NCBI GenBank assembly: GCA_037355855.1
Contig: CM074762.1
Span: 2,666,001 to 2,730,000, forward strand
Length of the DNA stretch: 64,000 bases
DNA from: Pseudo-nitzschia pungens
Lineage: Eukaryota > Bacillariophyta > Bacillariophyceae > Bacillariales > Bacillariaceae
Direction: 5' to 3'
In this document: in pieces, positions 1 to 9,837 of the stretch
Layout: every line of letters begins with the position of its first letter
Numbering within the stretch: the first letter of the stretch is position 1
The notes under the pieces: generated by a model
Told to the model about the DNA's origin: nothing
Seen by the model: only the letters and a program-made list of their open reading frames with translations
The model's database searches: none
Translations under genes and position numbers: made by a program

Positions 1-1137
1 TTTGATCGGAGACCGGAGCGTTGGATTCGCCGAGGCCGGAGGGATCGAATGACCTTTTTCTGGAGGATCATTCGGATGTCCAATCGGGTCGCAATCACTG
101 TTTGGTGGACGTTTCTTTTGTGCGACATACGGGTTGCTACATTTCAATGCGGCCTTTGGAAGCGAAAAAGACGTTGCGGAATGAGAAATGCTGTTTTCCT
201 GTTGTGGTTTTGAAACGGTTTGTTTCCAAAACATGGTCTGGATTCCCATTTGCTTTCGATCCTTTTCTTCGATGAGGAGGTAATTTCCGTGCGGCAGCAG
301 CTTTCCTTCCCGAATGCTGTCCAGGATCCAAGCTGGACGACAAACCGGTCTTGGTCGCCTCGCTTTCTTGTATACATTTGCCTTTGCCATCTTTCGGTGG
401 ATGTAATTGTTCGATTGGATTGCAGCAAACGTCAAAATGAGTTTCGGTGCAAGACGGTACCAACCGCATTGCGTTTGCGTCCCGGTACACTCCGACGCAG
501 TCCAATGTGTCCACCCACGATACAATACGATACGATACGATACGATACAATACAGCACAGCGCACTTACCGACAGTTGCTGCGCAATAATGTGGGTGACA
601 CGCTCGGTTTCGTAGGTCTCAAAATCTCCCCCGTGCTTTTGCAAGAGCCGCTTGATGGTTTCGTTGTCCGGGTCGGTGTATCCGGCGACTTTTACAACGA
701 CCCCGTAAAAGAACAAGTCCGGGCGGGATCTCCGAAGGGTGTTGGGCGAAAGGGACGCCGCGTCCCCGGCCGACCCCGGAGCCGGGTCCGCGCTGCTTTC
801 TTCGCCCGGGGATTCCCAACCGAGCGCGGTCGTGTCTCCCGCGTCGGTTTGCGTGCGCTGCCCCGGGAAAGCATCGTCCGCACCGCTCACATAACCGGGT
901 GACCCATCGCGGTCCAGCGGCGCCCGAGGATCGTCGTCGTCGTGTTGTTGTTGTTGTTCTTCTTCTTCTTCGGCCAAAAACATTTGCGCCAGTTCCGTCA
1001 GGCCGTTTTCGGTCGTCGTCGAGGTCGATCGACGGTCGCCTGCTACCGCGGCGGTTGGTTTTGCATCCATCTCTGGGGCGCTGCAAAGCCAGCGGTCGGG
1101 GTTCGGTGTCGGATCGCCGGGGGCGGATCCCGCGGGA

Positions 1138-1169
<32 letters not shown>

Positions 1170-2084
1170 CACCGTTGAGAATATCCTGGCCAGTTCCGCC
1201 AGGCTGTCTTCCCGCTCGGTGGGCTCGGATTCCGTCCCCCGTGTTTCGCCGTTGCGGTTTGCGGTGCCAAGAATTTCCGTTGGAACGGAGCGGCGCGCGG
1301 TTTGTTCCCGTTCCCGTTCCGGTTTCGCCTTGTGCTGCAGTCGCCGATTGCCCCGTCCGTGGCGTCGTTTCAATCGGTGGATCACGGAATCCATGTGGGA
1401 TCTCTTCCTCTTGGTTTCCTTCGTCGTTGCACCGGCGGTCCCGGCGGGATGGACCGCTTGTTCCGCGAAGCGCACCGAACGATCCGAAGCCGTGGAATCG
1501 GGGTCGGTGTCGCGATCGCCATCGCCGTGTTTGGTTGGCATCCGCACGCGATGATCGCAGGCATTCGAGGAAAGCGTCCGCGACGAAACCGGCACAGATC
1601 TCCTGCGTTCCAACAGCGTGGGACGTTTGTAGAGAATGCCGGTGCCCGCGCAATGTTTTTTGCCGCTCGCGTTCGGAGCGCCGTTCGTGATCGGTGGCCC
1701 CCGCGTTGCGGACTCGATTGGTTTGTGGTGCGCAGTGAGAACCCTCCCTTCCGTCCCGACAGGATTTGGTGGTCGCGTGGTCCGTGACCGCAACGGGTTG
1801 TTTTCAGTTTGCCCCGTCGCTCCGTGGTCTCTGTTTCGACCCGAATGTTGCTCGGACCGTGCCGTCGGTTTCGCATCGGTTCTTGTCGCGCATGACGATG
1901 ACGATGCCGGTGGTGGCGGCGGAGGGGGAAGCACCAGCCCGAATTGTTTGCGCTGCGCAGCAATCTTTACCGCCATGTAATTCCGAAAGGAATCTTCCCC
2001 AAAGGCGGCCCCGCTCCCGGTCCTACGACTCGCCTGCTCCAGGTCGACGTGTTCCGGTTGCATCGACTTGGACGGTTTCACCAT
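1..2084 (-). CDS. REV1: DNA repair protein REV1, 5' part (translesion polymerase scaffold), cut by window edge
   Basis: REV1 is the Y-family dCMP transferase and scaffold of translesion synthesis in the nucleus. Two exons are visible: 2084-570 and 390-1, joined across a GTAAG donor at 569 and an AG acceptor at 392-391, in phase 0. Near residue 35 is a REV1-type N-terminal motif (FRNYMAVK), followed by a proline run and a long disordered, Arg/Asp-rich linker with a 10-Asp tract. The BRCT domain begins around residue 455 (FFYGVVVKVAGYTDP, then HGGDFETYETERVTHIIA) and is completed in exon 2 by RPAWILDSIREGKLLP, the typical end of a REV1 BRCT. The reading frame is open to base 1, so the polymerase, little-finger and C-terminal domains lie outside. 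I chose ATG 2084 (A at -3, G at +4); an in-frame reading extends up to 2216. REV1 identity rests on the BRCT plus the N-terminal motif. Confidence 0.85.
518..556. repeat. Pentanucleotide microsatellite in REV1 intron 1
   Basis: About seven units of ATACG, with some ATACA variants, lie inside the REV1 intron (569-391). The tract is seen directly. It starts shortly after the splice donor and has no coding role. Confidence 0.85.
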
Positions 2085-2849
2085 GATGGATGCAGCAGCT
2101 CTGTCCCCGAAAAGAGCTAAGCGAAGCGAAGCGTATAACGAACAACCCGAAGAACAGAGTCGGGGCGAGCCGGTTGCCTTGCGAACGGATGGATGGTTTT
2201 CCTCCCACCAAATCATTCCACTTTCGAGTAAGTCGAGTCGAGTCGAATCGAGTCGTTCCTCAAGATTCGCAAGGCATGCATGATTTCGTCGTTCGGGTCC
2301 GGGTCGATGCCTTCATTCGACTGGTGCATCCATTCTAGGATCCGGGGCAGGGACAGGGGCGGCACCTAAGTTAGTTTGGTTTGTTGCCTTTCGATCAGGT
2401 GATGTGTTGCGTGTGTCGATGTCATGTGTCGGTTCGAAGTCTGTGCAACACAACTCCAAAACTTGTGAATTTGAGAATATGTAAATGCCAAGATTTTTGC
2501 CGATACCTACCGTACCTGGTACCCCACGCGCGCGCGATTGAGCGCGCATCATTACGATTTTAGGAATTCTGCTGCCTATTTCCTCTAATTTCTTGAATCG
2601 AATGAATCAATCAGACAAATTCACACATCACTAAATCACAAAAACAACGAAAAAAAAAGTACATGCGGTTCGTAATTCAGATTTTTTCTTCCTGCCATCG
2701 AAACGTCCAACGTCCAACGTCAAAGTTCTGTCGAACGACGACCAACGACCAACGATCTACGCCATCACGAAATCATCTCCATCTCGATATTCGTCGATCC
2801 ATTCATCCATCAACTGCCTGCAAAACATGGCAACAGAGACAAAAAGAAA
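2085..2849. promoter_or_regulatory. Divergent spacer between REV1 and the TrmB-like gene
   Basis: This spacer must hold both promoters. A GTCGAGTCGAATCGAGTCG-like direct repeat lies near 2225-2255 and an alternating CGCGCGCG block near 2527-2545. An A-rich tract at 2640-2660 and repeats of ACGTCCAACG/ACGACCAACG follow at 2703-2755. No TATA box or further gene was recognised. Confidence 0.4.
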
Positions 2850-2853
2850 ATGA
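2827..2853 (+). promoter_or_regulatory. Upstream ORF whose stop overlaps the main start (ATGA)
   Basis: An 8-codon ORF (MATETKRK) starts at ATG 2827 and stops with TGA at 2851-2853. That stop overlaps the downstream start ATG 2850-2852 as ATGA. This is visible in the sequence. Such overlaps are known to permit termination-reinitiation; whether the mRNA starts upstream of 2827 is not known here. Confidence 0.5.
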
Positions 2854-4802
2854 ATCGACTCGTCGCAACGATATATTTCGTCCGGTCCGCATGGTCCGCC
2901 GTGGCCTTGACTCCCAGCATCTGGCACGGATCCTCCTCCCCGAGCCATCGAACCAGCTCCGTGGTCGCCAACCACAACCCGTTCCAACGGCATGGCTCGA
3001 CCCTGTCCCCCACCGGTGTGTTGTCACCGTCCCCGTCCCTGTCGCCGTCCCCGTATCTTTCTCTGTCTCTCTCGACCGCATCCAACACCGATCCCGGCAC
3101 CGAATCCCCGCCGCCCGTTGCCGCAGGCAATGGATGCATCGACGAACGGGGCGTCCGCCGGTGGCTCTCGGGGGCCGAATTCGAGCGCATCGACGCGCTG
3201 GTCCGGGAGCGATCCGCGGCTCGATCGGAGGGGAACTACGCGCTCGCCGACGAGCTCAAGGACGAGATCGCGGGGTTCGCCGGAGCCGTCCTCGAGGGAC
3301 TCGGATGCGAGCTCTTCCTGCGGGACGTTCCGCGCCGGTCGGGCGGCGGATCGCGGTGGACCCTGGTCCCGGCGGCGCGGCCCCCCGACGAGGAATTCCT
3401 GTCGGGGACCCGGATCTTGCACCTGGCGCACACCGCCATGGGACTCGCCGTCGAAGACAACCAACGACCGCACCCGCACCGGACGGAGCGAACCCTGCGC
3501 CGCCGAACCCAATCCCTCGAGTCGCTGGTGGAACGAGCCAGGGGCCGGCTCGATATTCTCCTGGAGGAAACGAGGACGATGGAGGCCGACATGGCGGCGC
3601 TCGACCCGGACGTCGAGGCATCGACCAAGCAAACCATGGTTCGGAACGAGCTGGGGGGGAGGACGGCCGCGGATGCCGCGCTGTGGTTCGCCCTGGCGGG
3701 CAGCAGGGACGAGGCCTTGTTCCGCGGGTTGGCGGACGTTGCGAGCTGGGAGCTGAATCGTTTCGGGCAACGGCCGTCCTGTCGAAGCAAGAACATCCAT
3801 CAGATCCTGGAGCGGTTTGCCGCGGCCGGGTTGAAACACCACGAGAAACTGGAACAAACAGCCAGAGAGTGCCTGTTGGAAAAGGAACGACGAGGGGAGC
3901 GCGGCGCGGTCAGGGTCGAAAGCGACGGGGACGACGGGACGCCGGGTTATCTGAACCTGCACTCGGATCGATCTCTCTTGCTGATTTGGAAGTTCGCATC
4001 CAAGCAAAAGAAACAGCAAGCCTTCCTGCGCACCGCAAAAAAGAACTGGGAGCAATTCCGAGAAGCGGAACGGGAGACCGAAATTCCAACCGAGACGGTG
4101 GCGGATGGCATCCGCGTCGAGGGGGATGCAACACACCAGAACGAACGCGGTGCCGAATCTCCCTACGACTGGGGCGACATGTTCGAGGATGCGTCGCGTC
4201 CACTAGTGGTCGATGTGGGCTGTGGAATGGGAGTGTCGTTGCTGGGGCTTGCTTCCACTACCGATCGGGATGCCTCGGAACGAGAATCCGCCCGGTTGCT
4301 CCTGGGACAAAACACGAAATGGTCGGATTGCAACTTTGTCGGAGTCGACCTGGGTGCCCTGGGGATCGAATACGGCCGAGGGGTAGCCCACCGCTGGAAC
4401 TCGGAGGGGAATCTCCAATTCGCCATTGATGCCGCGGAAGACTTTTGCCAACATCTTCAATCCTATCCGGGAGAGATTCGGTGTTGCATGATTCAATTTC
4501 CAACGTGAGTACAATCGGTGGATGCCGCGATTGCGTGTCTTTGTGTGTCGTGCATCGATCTTATTCGGCTCGTTTGCGTCTCTTCAAACCGCACAGACCA
4601 TTTCGGTTGCAAAACAAGGACGGAGGAAACTCTCAGCTTCCGGCGTCAAAACTCGAGGGTTTTATGGTCACCGAGAACCTTTTGCAAACAATCCGCTCGA
4701 GTCTCGACCCAAACCACGGAAGACTGCTTCTGCAGAGCAACTGCGAAGACGTTGCTGTTTGGATGCGCGATCTTGCGTGTCGAACCGCGGGATTCACGGC
4801 AC

Positions 4803-4833
<31 letters not shown>

Positions 4834-5056
4834 TCGCGATGGCGATCGCAACGAGGAACCACCGATACCGCAACGAATACCGCAGAGAACACGAGACTGG
4901 ATAGCGATGGGTGGGGAACGAGCGGAAGGTCGGGGTTGGTTTCGCAGAAACATTTTGCACAGAAGAGGAGCTACCGAGACGGAAGCTACCTGTGCCATGA
5001 ATGGGACCCCGATACATCGTTGCCTGTTACGGGTACATGTAGACGTAGACAAATAG
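2850..5056 (+). CDS. TrmB-like SAM-dependent tRNA (guanine-N7) methyltransferase with N-terminal CysRS-like module
   Basis: Predicted 704 residues from exons 2850-4504 and 4597-5056. The GTGAGT donor and CACAG acceptor restore the continuous stretch QFPTPFRLQNKDGG. The C-terminal half is a Rossmann methyltransferase: motif I PLVVDVGCGMGVSLLGLA near residue 451, NFVGVDLGALGIEYGR, then a QFPTP block where TrmB has its FPDP element. The end, TEATCAMNGTPIHRC, resembles TrmB C termini. TrmB enzymes make m7G46 in tRNA; the exact substrate here is inference. Residues about 110-140 (LVRERSAARSEGNYALADEL) match the small helical motif found at the C terminus of cysteinyl-tRNA synthetases. The N-terminal hydrophobic stretch (AWSAVALTPS) could be a targeting signal, but the call is weak. 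A poly-Asp tract follows TAGFTAL. A tiny upstream ORF overlaps the start. Confidence 0.75.
4806..4832. repeat. GAC trinucleotide repeat coding poly-Asp
   Basis: Tandem GAC codons inside exon 2 of the TrmB-like gene encode about ten aspartates between the methyltransferase core and the conserved C terminus. Similar GAC/GAT runs occur in REV1 (1138-1170) and the JmjC gene (56755-56770). Confidence 0.8.
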
Positions 5057-5179
5057 GTCAGAAAAACAAAATAGTGGGACGAACAAAACGAATTTACAAG
5101 AGAATGATCTCATCGCACTATCAACTATCCGAGCATAATGAGCACCGCAAAAGTTGTAGAGATTGCACCTAGTTCTTCT

Positions 5180-6637
5180 TTACTGAAAGGCATCGTTGCC
5201 GTCCAGGCTAGAAAAAGTTGCCCGGGCCAAACTTCCTTTCGAAAAGTCCCCGTTCTTCAGCATGGGCAACAGGCCCGGAGATCCGCTGAACAGTCCTCCG
5301 ATTGGCTTCCCGTCAACGAAAATGTGGGGCAACGAGGATTGGCCGGTCATGTCCAATAGTGCTGCTCTCTTGATGGCGCCGTTTTCTGCAATCAGGCCGG
5401 GGATCCATTCCTTTCCCAGCGAAATCTCCTTGTATTCCACACCCAGCCTATCGAGGAGCGATTTCGTTTCCGAGGAAAAGGGCGAGAGCTCGTACGTGTA
5501 CACAACCACCTCGTCGCTGTTGACTTCCCCATCGATCTCTCGTTTCGCTTCGTCGAGGTTCTCCCTGTAGTTGCTATCGGCATCCTTTTCACCCGCCTGC
5601 AAGGGGGCCAGGAATCCAAATACGGGTTTGGCCAGTGACATCACGTTGGTGGATATCCACTCGAGCAGTTCGCTGGGGGGAGTCCAGAGCGCATAATTCT
5701 TGTACAGGTACTCGACGATGTCGGCGCTCTCCGGCATCGAGACCCCGGTATTGGGATCGATCAGGTACGGGCACTGGGAGGAGCCCCCCGTGATCGAGGC
5801 CAGTTCCGCGCGCCGAGGAGATTCCTTTCCCGCCGAACGCAACTCGTAGGTGATGTCCAATTCCGTCAGAACCTCGCGCACCAGCCGACAGAATTGGTTT
5901 CCTTCGTACGAATAGAGAATCAGCGGTTCTCGGGGACGATTCGCCGCACTCGTCGGAGATCGAATGCACGGGGACACGGCCTCCCCTCGTCCCAAACGCA
6001 TCCATCCCGCCAGGTACAGACCGGCGAGTTCGAGTTTTTCTTTCGCAACGACCATCGCATCGCTCTCCGATTCATCCGCGTTGCTGGCAAGCGCATTTCC
6101 ACCGAAGGATTCGTCCAAGAATTTCAGGATAGCTTCTTCTCCCCGAATTGTCCGATGGTTTTTTTCCTGCTCGTCGTCGTCGTCATCGGTCGAAGCGGAC
6201 GAGGCCACCAAAACAGGTGCTTCGCCTCCTTGCAGCGAAGCAGCATTCGCGGAACCGGCAGCAACCGGGATCACCCGGTCGACCACAAGATCCAGTTCGG
6301 TGATTCGCTCCCGCACCGTGCGGCAGGACCTCGAATTTTCGATGTCGTAAAGCTTGGCGATCCGAACCGAATTCTCGCTTGTTTGTGGTGACGAGACGGT
6401 AACTCCGCGGGGAAGGCAGAAAATGGACGCAAACCCGGAAGCCAACACGTCCAGAGAGTTCGGAACGCTCATATGGAGCCGTTGCGACAGCATTTTGTTG
6501 CTGCTACTCCTACTAGCCGAGAAAGGCAGCGCTGCCGACGAGAAAGCTGTTGTCATCACGACGCAATAGCTACTCCCTAGAATTACCAGAGAAGTTGCCA
6601 AGGAGACAACCATTGCGCTCTTGTTGATAGCCGTCAT
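5180..6637 (-). CDS. Plastid-targeted protein with three GST/glutaredoxin-type thioredoxin folds
   Basis: A 485-residue protein starting at ATG 6637. Residues 1-34 form a hydrophobic signal ending in VMTTAFSS, an ASAFAP-like junction predicting secondary-plastid import. Three related thioredoxin-fold units follow. Unit 1 (about 92-178, KLYDIENSRSCRTVRE) is interrupted by an Asp-rich insert. Unit 2 (about 237-316, LYSYEGNQFCRLVREVLTEL) keeps one Cys and the PYLIDPNTG/ESADIVEYL features of GST_N domains. Unit 3 (about 376-462) is glutaredoxin-like: SLPHIFVDGKPIGG carries the cis-Pro and GG elements, but the usual CPYC active site reads SPFS, so dithiol chemistry looks lost. The overall type resembles plant plastid GST_N/thioredoxin-like proteins of unknown substrate. 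The triple arrangement is inferred from internal similarity by eye. It is convergent with the TrmB-like gene, with a 123-base gap. Confidence 0.75.
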   Translation of the reverse strand: MTAINKSAMVVSLATSLVILGSSYCVVMTTAFSSAALPFSASRSSSNKMLSQRLHMSVPNSLDVLASGFASIFCLPRGVTVSSPQTSENSVRIAKLYDIENSRSCRTVRERITELDLVVDRVIPVAAGSANAASLQGGEAPVLVASSASTDDDDDEQEKNHRTIRGEEAILKFLDESFGGNALASNADESESDAMVVAKEKLELAGLYLAGWMRLGRGEAVSPCIRSPTSAANRPREPLILYSYEGNQFCRLVREVLTELDITYELRSAGKESPRRAELASITGGSSQCPYLIDPNTGVSMPESADIVEYLYKNYALWTPPSELLEWISTNVMSLAKPVFGFLAPLQAGEKDADSNYRENLDEAKREIDGEVNSDEVVVYTYELSPFSSETKSLLDRLGVEYKEISLGKEWIPGLIAENGAIKRAALLDMTGQSSLPHIFVDGKPIGGLFSGSPGLLPMLKNGDFSKGSLARATFSSLDGNDAFQ

Positions 6638-7316
6638 GCTTCCGCAGTTTTTTCACTCGTTTTGATGCCTTCTGTGGAATGATCTGTGCGACGAATTCAA
6701 TCAAGGCTGGTCGATATCAACATGCGCATTGTACCAATCGGATTGGTACGGTATGTGAAGTCTGAAGTAAGCTCACCGGTATGGTTGGAGATTTTGTTTG
6801 AGGCACGTAATTACCATAATTTCTTTGCGAGATCGAACGTTCCATTTTATGCTGACACCGGGCACTTGATACATCTGCGTAATCCGCATACCATACAATT
6901 TTTTACGTAAATCTTACTCGTAGTAACTTCAAACTTGATCGTAATCTTGAATCTTACTGATCATAAGTGTTACCGTAAGTCTTACGTACAGTACGGTATG
7001 CCCTGCATCATACTCGTACTCTCATGAAGATTGTTGATTCATTCAAGACTCAGGACTTTCAGCACAGAAGATTATTGGGGCATTTGTGTCTTTGTCGTAT
7101 CCGGTAAGTTGATACAGTAAGGTTATTGTAACCATCCGGTAATCAAGAGCATTGAAAACTTCCCCACCTTCACTTTTGGTCACAGTCTCTAAAAAAGATT
7201 AATCTGAGAGCGAATATCTTCTTTTTGTGAACTCTTTCCTGTGGAGAGGAATTCCCTACCGTACACGCACTGCTGTTTCGAACATAAAGTACTTTATTTC
7301 CGGCAGATACAACATC
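6638..7316. promoter_or_regulatory. Divergent spacer rich in TACGGTA / GTAAG words
   Basis: This stretch lies between the GST-like gene and the MPDU1-like gene. It carries many copies of the window's spacer words: TTGGTACGGTATG near 6745, TTACCGTAAG with CTTACGTACAG at 6970-7000, and GGTAAGTTG, GTAAGGTTA and CCGGTAATC at 7103-7143. I see no further gene. Confidence 0.4.
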
Positions 7317-8244
7317 ATGGTTCCTCTGACCGATATTCCATTTGTGCTGCCGATGGCGGAATGGGTTTGGGGAGAAGAGGAAGCACAAACGTGTCTCTCG
7401 GCGTTTCCGCTCATTGGCGCTTCGTGTTTTTCCCAGCTCGTAGCCAAGGTTCTGGGGATTGCGATCATTTTGGCATCGTCGACCAATAAAATGCCAATCA
7501 TGGTCAACATGATGAACTCTCAATCTGCAGCTGGGATTTCTCGGAATTCACTGTACGGGGAGGCCATGGTCTACGCGAACTGTGCTCTGTACGGATTCCT
7601 GTCGGGCCATCCGTTCACCGCATAGTAAGTCCTTCTTGCTGCTGCTGCTGCTGCTGCTGCTTGTTTGGTGCGAGGAGCAAATTGTCTCATACGAAATTTC
7701 ATTTTTCTCGCGTCACTCCTTCCCATCATTTCATTCTTTACGAACGTTGGACGTTTGCTGTTTGCTATCCGATAGCGGGGAAAATGCTACACTCTTGATT
7801 CAGAATGGGGCACTCATCGTCTTGACGTGGAACTTCCTGAGCAAAACAAGCACCCCCGTGGGCTTTACGGAAAAGATACTCGTGGCGGTGGGTTTCGTGC
7901 TCTATATTGTTTACGTGCTGAAATTTCTGGCGGAAGATTATTGGCACCTGTTGATGGGCTCGGGATGGCCGCTCATGCTCTATGCCCGTGGGTCGCAAAT
8001 CTTTGAGACATTTACCGTGAAGCAAACGGGATCACTGTCGATCGTTACAACAACAATGAGTCTGGTGGGAGCCATAATTCGAATATTGACAACTATCAAA
8101 GAAACTGGTGACATGGTGGTTGTGTCCGGATACGTCTTTTCGGGATCACTTAGCTTTATTATGTTCGCACAATACTGGATGTATTTGGAAAATACTACAG
8201 CTATGGCCAAAAAGGCAGAGGAAGTAAAGAAGAAGACGGAGTAA
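7317..8244 (+). CDS. MPDU1: MPDU1-like PQ-loop membrane protein (mannose-P-dolichol utilization defect 1)
   Basis: MPDU1/Lec35 is needed for use of dolichol-linked mannose and glucose in ER glycosylation. Exons 7317-7624 and 7776-8244 give 258 residues, close to the family size of about 250. The intron (GTAAGTCC...GATAG, 151 bases) interrupts a Tyr codon, and splicing yields HPFTAYGENATLLIQNG, matching the family's HPFSSWGE-type loop. Family hallmarks: two PQ-loop-type repeats (STNKMPIMVNMMNSQSAAG early; TVKQTGSLSIVTTTMSLVGA late) and the signature IIRILTTIKETGD. About seven hydrophobic segments and a lysine-rich C terminus (KKAEEVKKKTE, suggesting ER retention) fit. ATG 7317 was chosen because no in-frame ATG precedes it; it has G at +4. 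Confidence 0.87.
7637..7661. repeat. CTG trinucleotide repeat in MPDU1 intron
   Basis: Eight tandem GCT/CTG units follow the splice donor by about ten bases. The intron stays open in the exon 2 frame, so retention would add a poly-Leu stretch; splicing is preferred because it restores the family motif. Confidence 0.8.
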
Positions 8245-9035
8245 TCGATGGTTCTGATGGATGCTTCGAATCAATTATTACACGCACAAAGAAAACAAGA
8301 CGGCAGTCTCTTGTCGATCGAAAAGTTTCCATAGCCGTTATTGTGAGACCTGCACTATCGCACTATTTCTGTGTACTTTATTTTAATATTCAAACACTGT
8401 TAAGCCACGTGAGCCATGCTCACCCTGTAGAACAATCTTGATGATTTTATCTTCCACAAAAAGCCTTTCCGTTTCATATCATCTTCATTCTCGCAAAGAT
8501 GATGATTCAGATAACACACTGCCCAAGAGAAACGTCATTAAACAGTATTCGTCAAAAACTCTTTGCTTGTCAATAACTTCAAGGTTACAGTAATGGTGCT
8601 TGTAAGTGTTAGACTATGTAACTTTAATCAGAGAATGTGTTACTACCGTACGGTATGTTGCTCTTCATTCACAACTGACAACCTTTTCGCATCCGAAATC
8701 CGAGTTACACGTTATCGTATGTTACGTAGGTAATGCTAAGGAGTAGGAAGATGTGGTGCAATGCGCACCGCGCGTAGATAGTCTTATATCCTATCAGAGT
8801 ACGTTACGAATACTCGAAGGTAGGTTGAAGTGTTTGATACGCAGACGTCATCGGCTTCTGTAAGCGTAGTACGCATGGCACATCCATGTGTGCTCTTTTG
8901 CCGGAGGAGGAGGAACCGCCCCCTAGAAGCACCCGACCATGCTCCGTGTTCGGTATTTCGCATCGTCTTCTGTCCTCTCATCGCAGACTTTTGTTATTCT
9001 TTGTACGCAGTTGATAACGAATCGAAATTTCCACC
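8245..9035. other. Spacer, no gene recognised
   Basis: A 791-base stretch between two plus-strand genes. It contains spacer words (TACCGTACGGTATG near 8644, TTATCGTATGTTACGTAGGTAA near 8712). The last 50 bases before ATG 9036 should be 5' leader of the DUF1118-like gene. I see no RNA gene. Confidence 0.35.
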
Positions 9036-9837
9036 ATGGCTCCTTTGATGAAATTGTTTATGTTGGCCATCACAGCCAGTGTTGCTGTTGCCTTCACACC
9101 TTCCGCCACGTCGAGAGTGCAAAAGGTCCCTTCGTCGACGCAGCTCTACGAAGATTTCGGACTTGGATTGGGAGAACCAACGTACGAGAACCAACCTGAC
9201 CTTCTCAAGGGAGAACAAGAATACAAGCAATATGTCAACCGAATCAACGACAAGAACATGCTTAACCGCAAGGTGAGATTCGTCGTCATCGCGTATCTGT
9301 CGTGTGTTGCATTGTGTTAGTACAGTGGTGGCGGTGTTTTTGTCATTTTAACAACGTCGATCCTATCTCTCATTCTCAATTTTATTTGTTTTAAACACGA
9401 TGTAGTACAACGTTGTTCAACGAGTTCGCGAACTTGACCTTCTCCAAGCTACTGTTGACAACGGTATTCTTTCCAAGCTCGAGAAAAACGGCCTCGACTT
9501 GGCAACTGTCGAGAAGCTTCTCCCCCTCGCCGAAGAATACGGACTCTTGAGCCTCGCCGCCAACAACCAACAGCTTTTGGTGAACTTGGCCGCCCCACTA
9601 CTTGTTGAGGGTGCCCCTCTTCTCCTTCCTGTTGTTGCCGGAGCTCTTGAGGTTGGACCTCCCGCCTTCTTCCTCGCTGCTGCCACCTTGGCCGGACTCG
9701 ACGTCGCCCTGCTTGTTAATGACGTTGAAGTTCCTTTCCTCGGACTTTCTGCCGGAATTACCCTCGGTCTCCTTCTCATTCCTTTGTCCGCCGTTTTGGC
9801 CGGTGCCGGAGTTGCCTTGGGAAGCTTGAAGAAATAA
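9036..9837 (+). CDS. Plastid thylakoid protein, DUF1118/RIQ-like
   Basis: Exons 9036-9272 and 9406-9837 give 222 residues; the donor is AAG|GTGAGA and the acceptor GTAG|TAC, phase 0. The N terminus has a signal peptide and a clear ASAFAP-type site (ASVAVAFTPSATS), so import into the complex plastid is predicted. The middle repeats Leu/Glu-rich elements (VVQRVRELDLLQATVDNG, LLPLAEEYGLLSLAANN) typical of the DUF1118 family that includes plant RIQ1/RIQ2, thylakoid proteins affecting grana organisation and non-photochemical quenching. Two or three hydrophobic C-terminal segments (APLLVEGAPLLLPVVAG, LLIPLSAVLAGAGVALGSL) suggest membrane insertion. Third positions are strongly C/T-biased, suggesting high expression. 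The family call is from motif style and is moderately certain. Confidence 0.7.

Noticed and set aside
899..1690. 263-codon ORF antisense to REV1
   Set aside because: It is a shadow of the Arg/Asp/Pro-rich REV1 linker; its protein is repeat-biased Arg/Val with no domain.
7582..7775. Alternative MPDU1 start giving a poly-Leu leader through the intron
   Set aside because: Removing the intron restores the family motif and Tyr codon; the poly-Leu comes from a CTG microsatellite.
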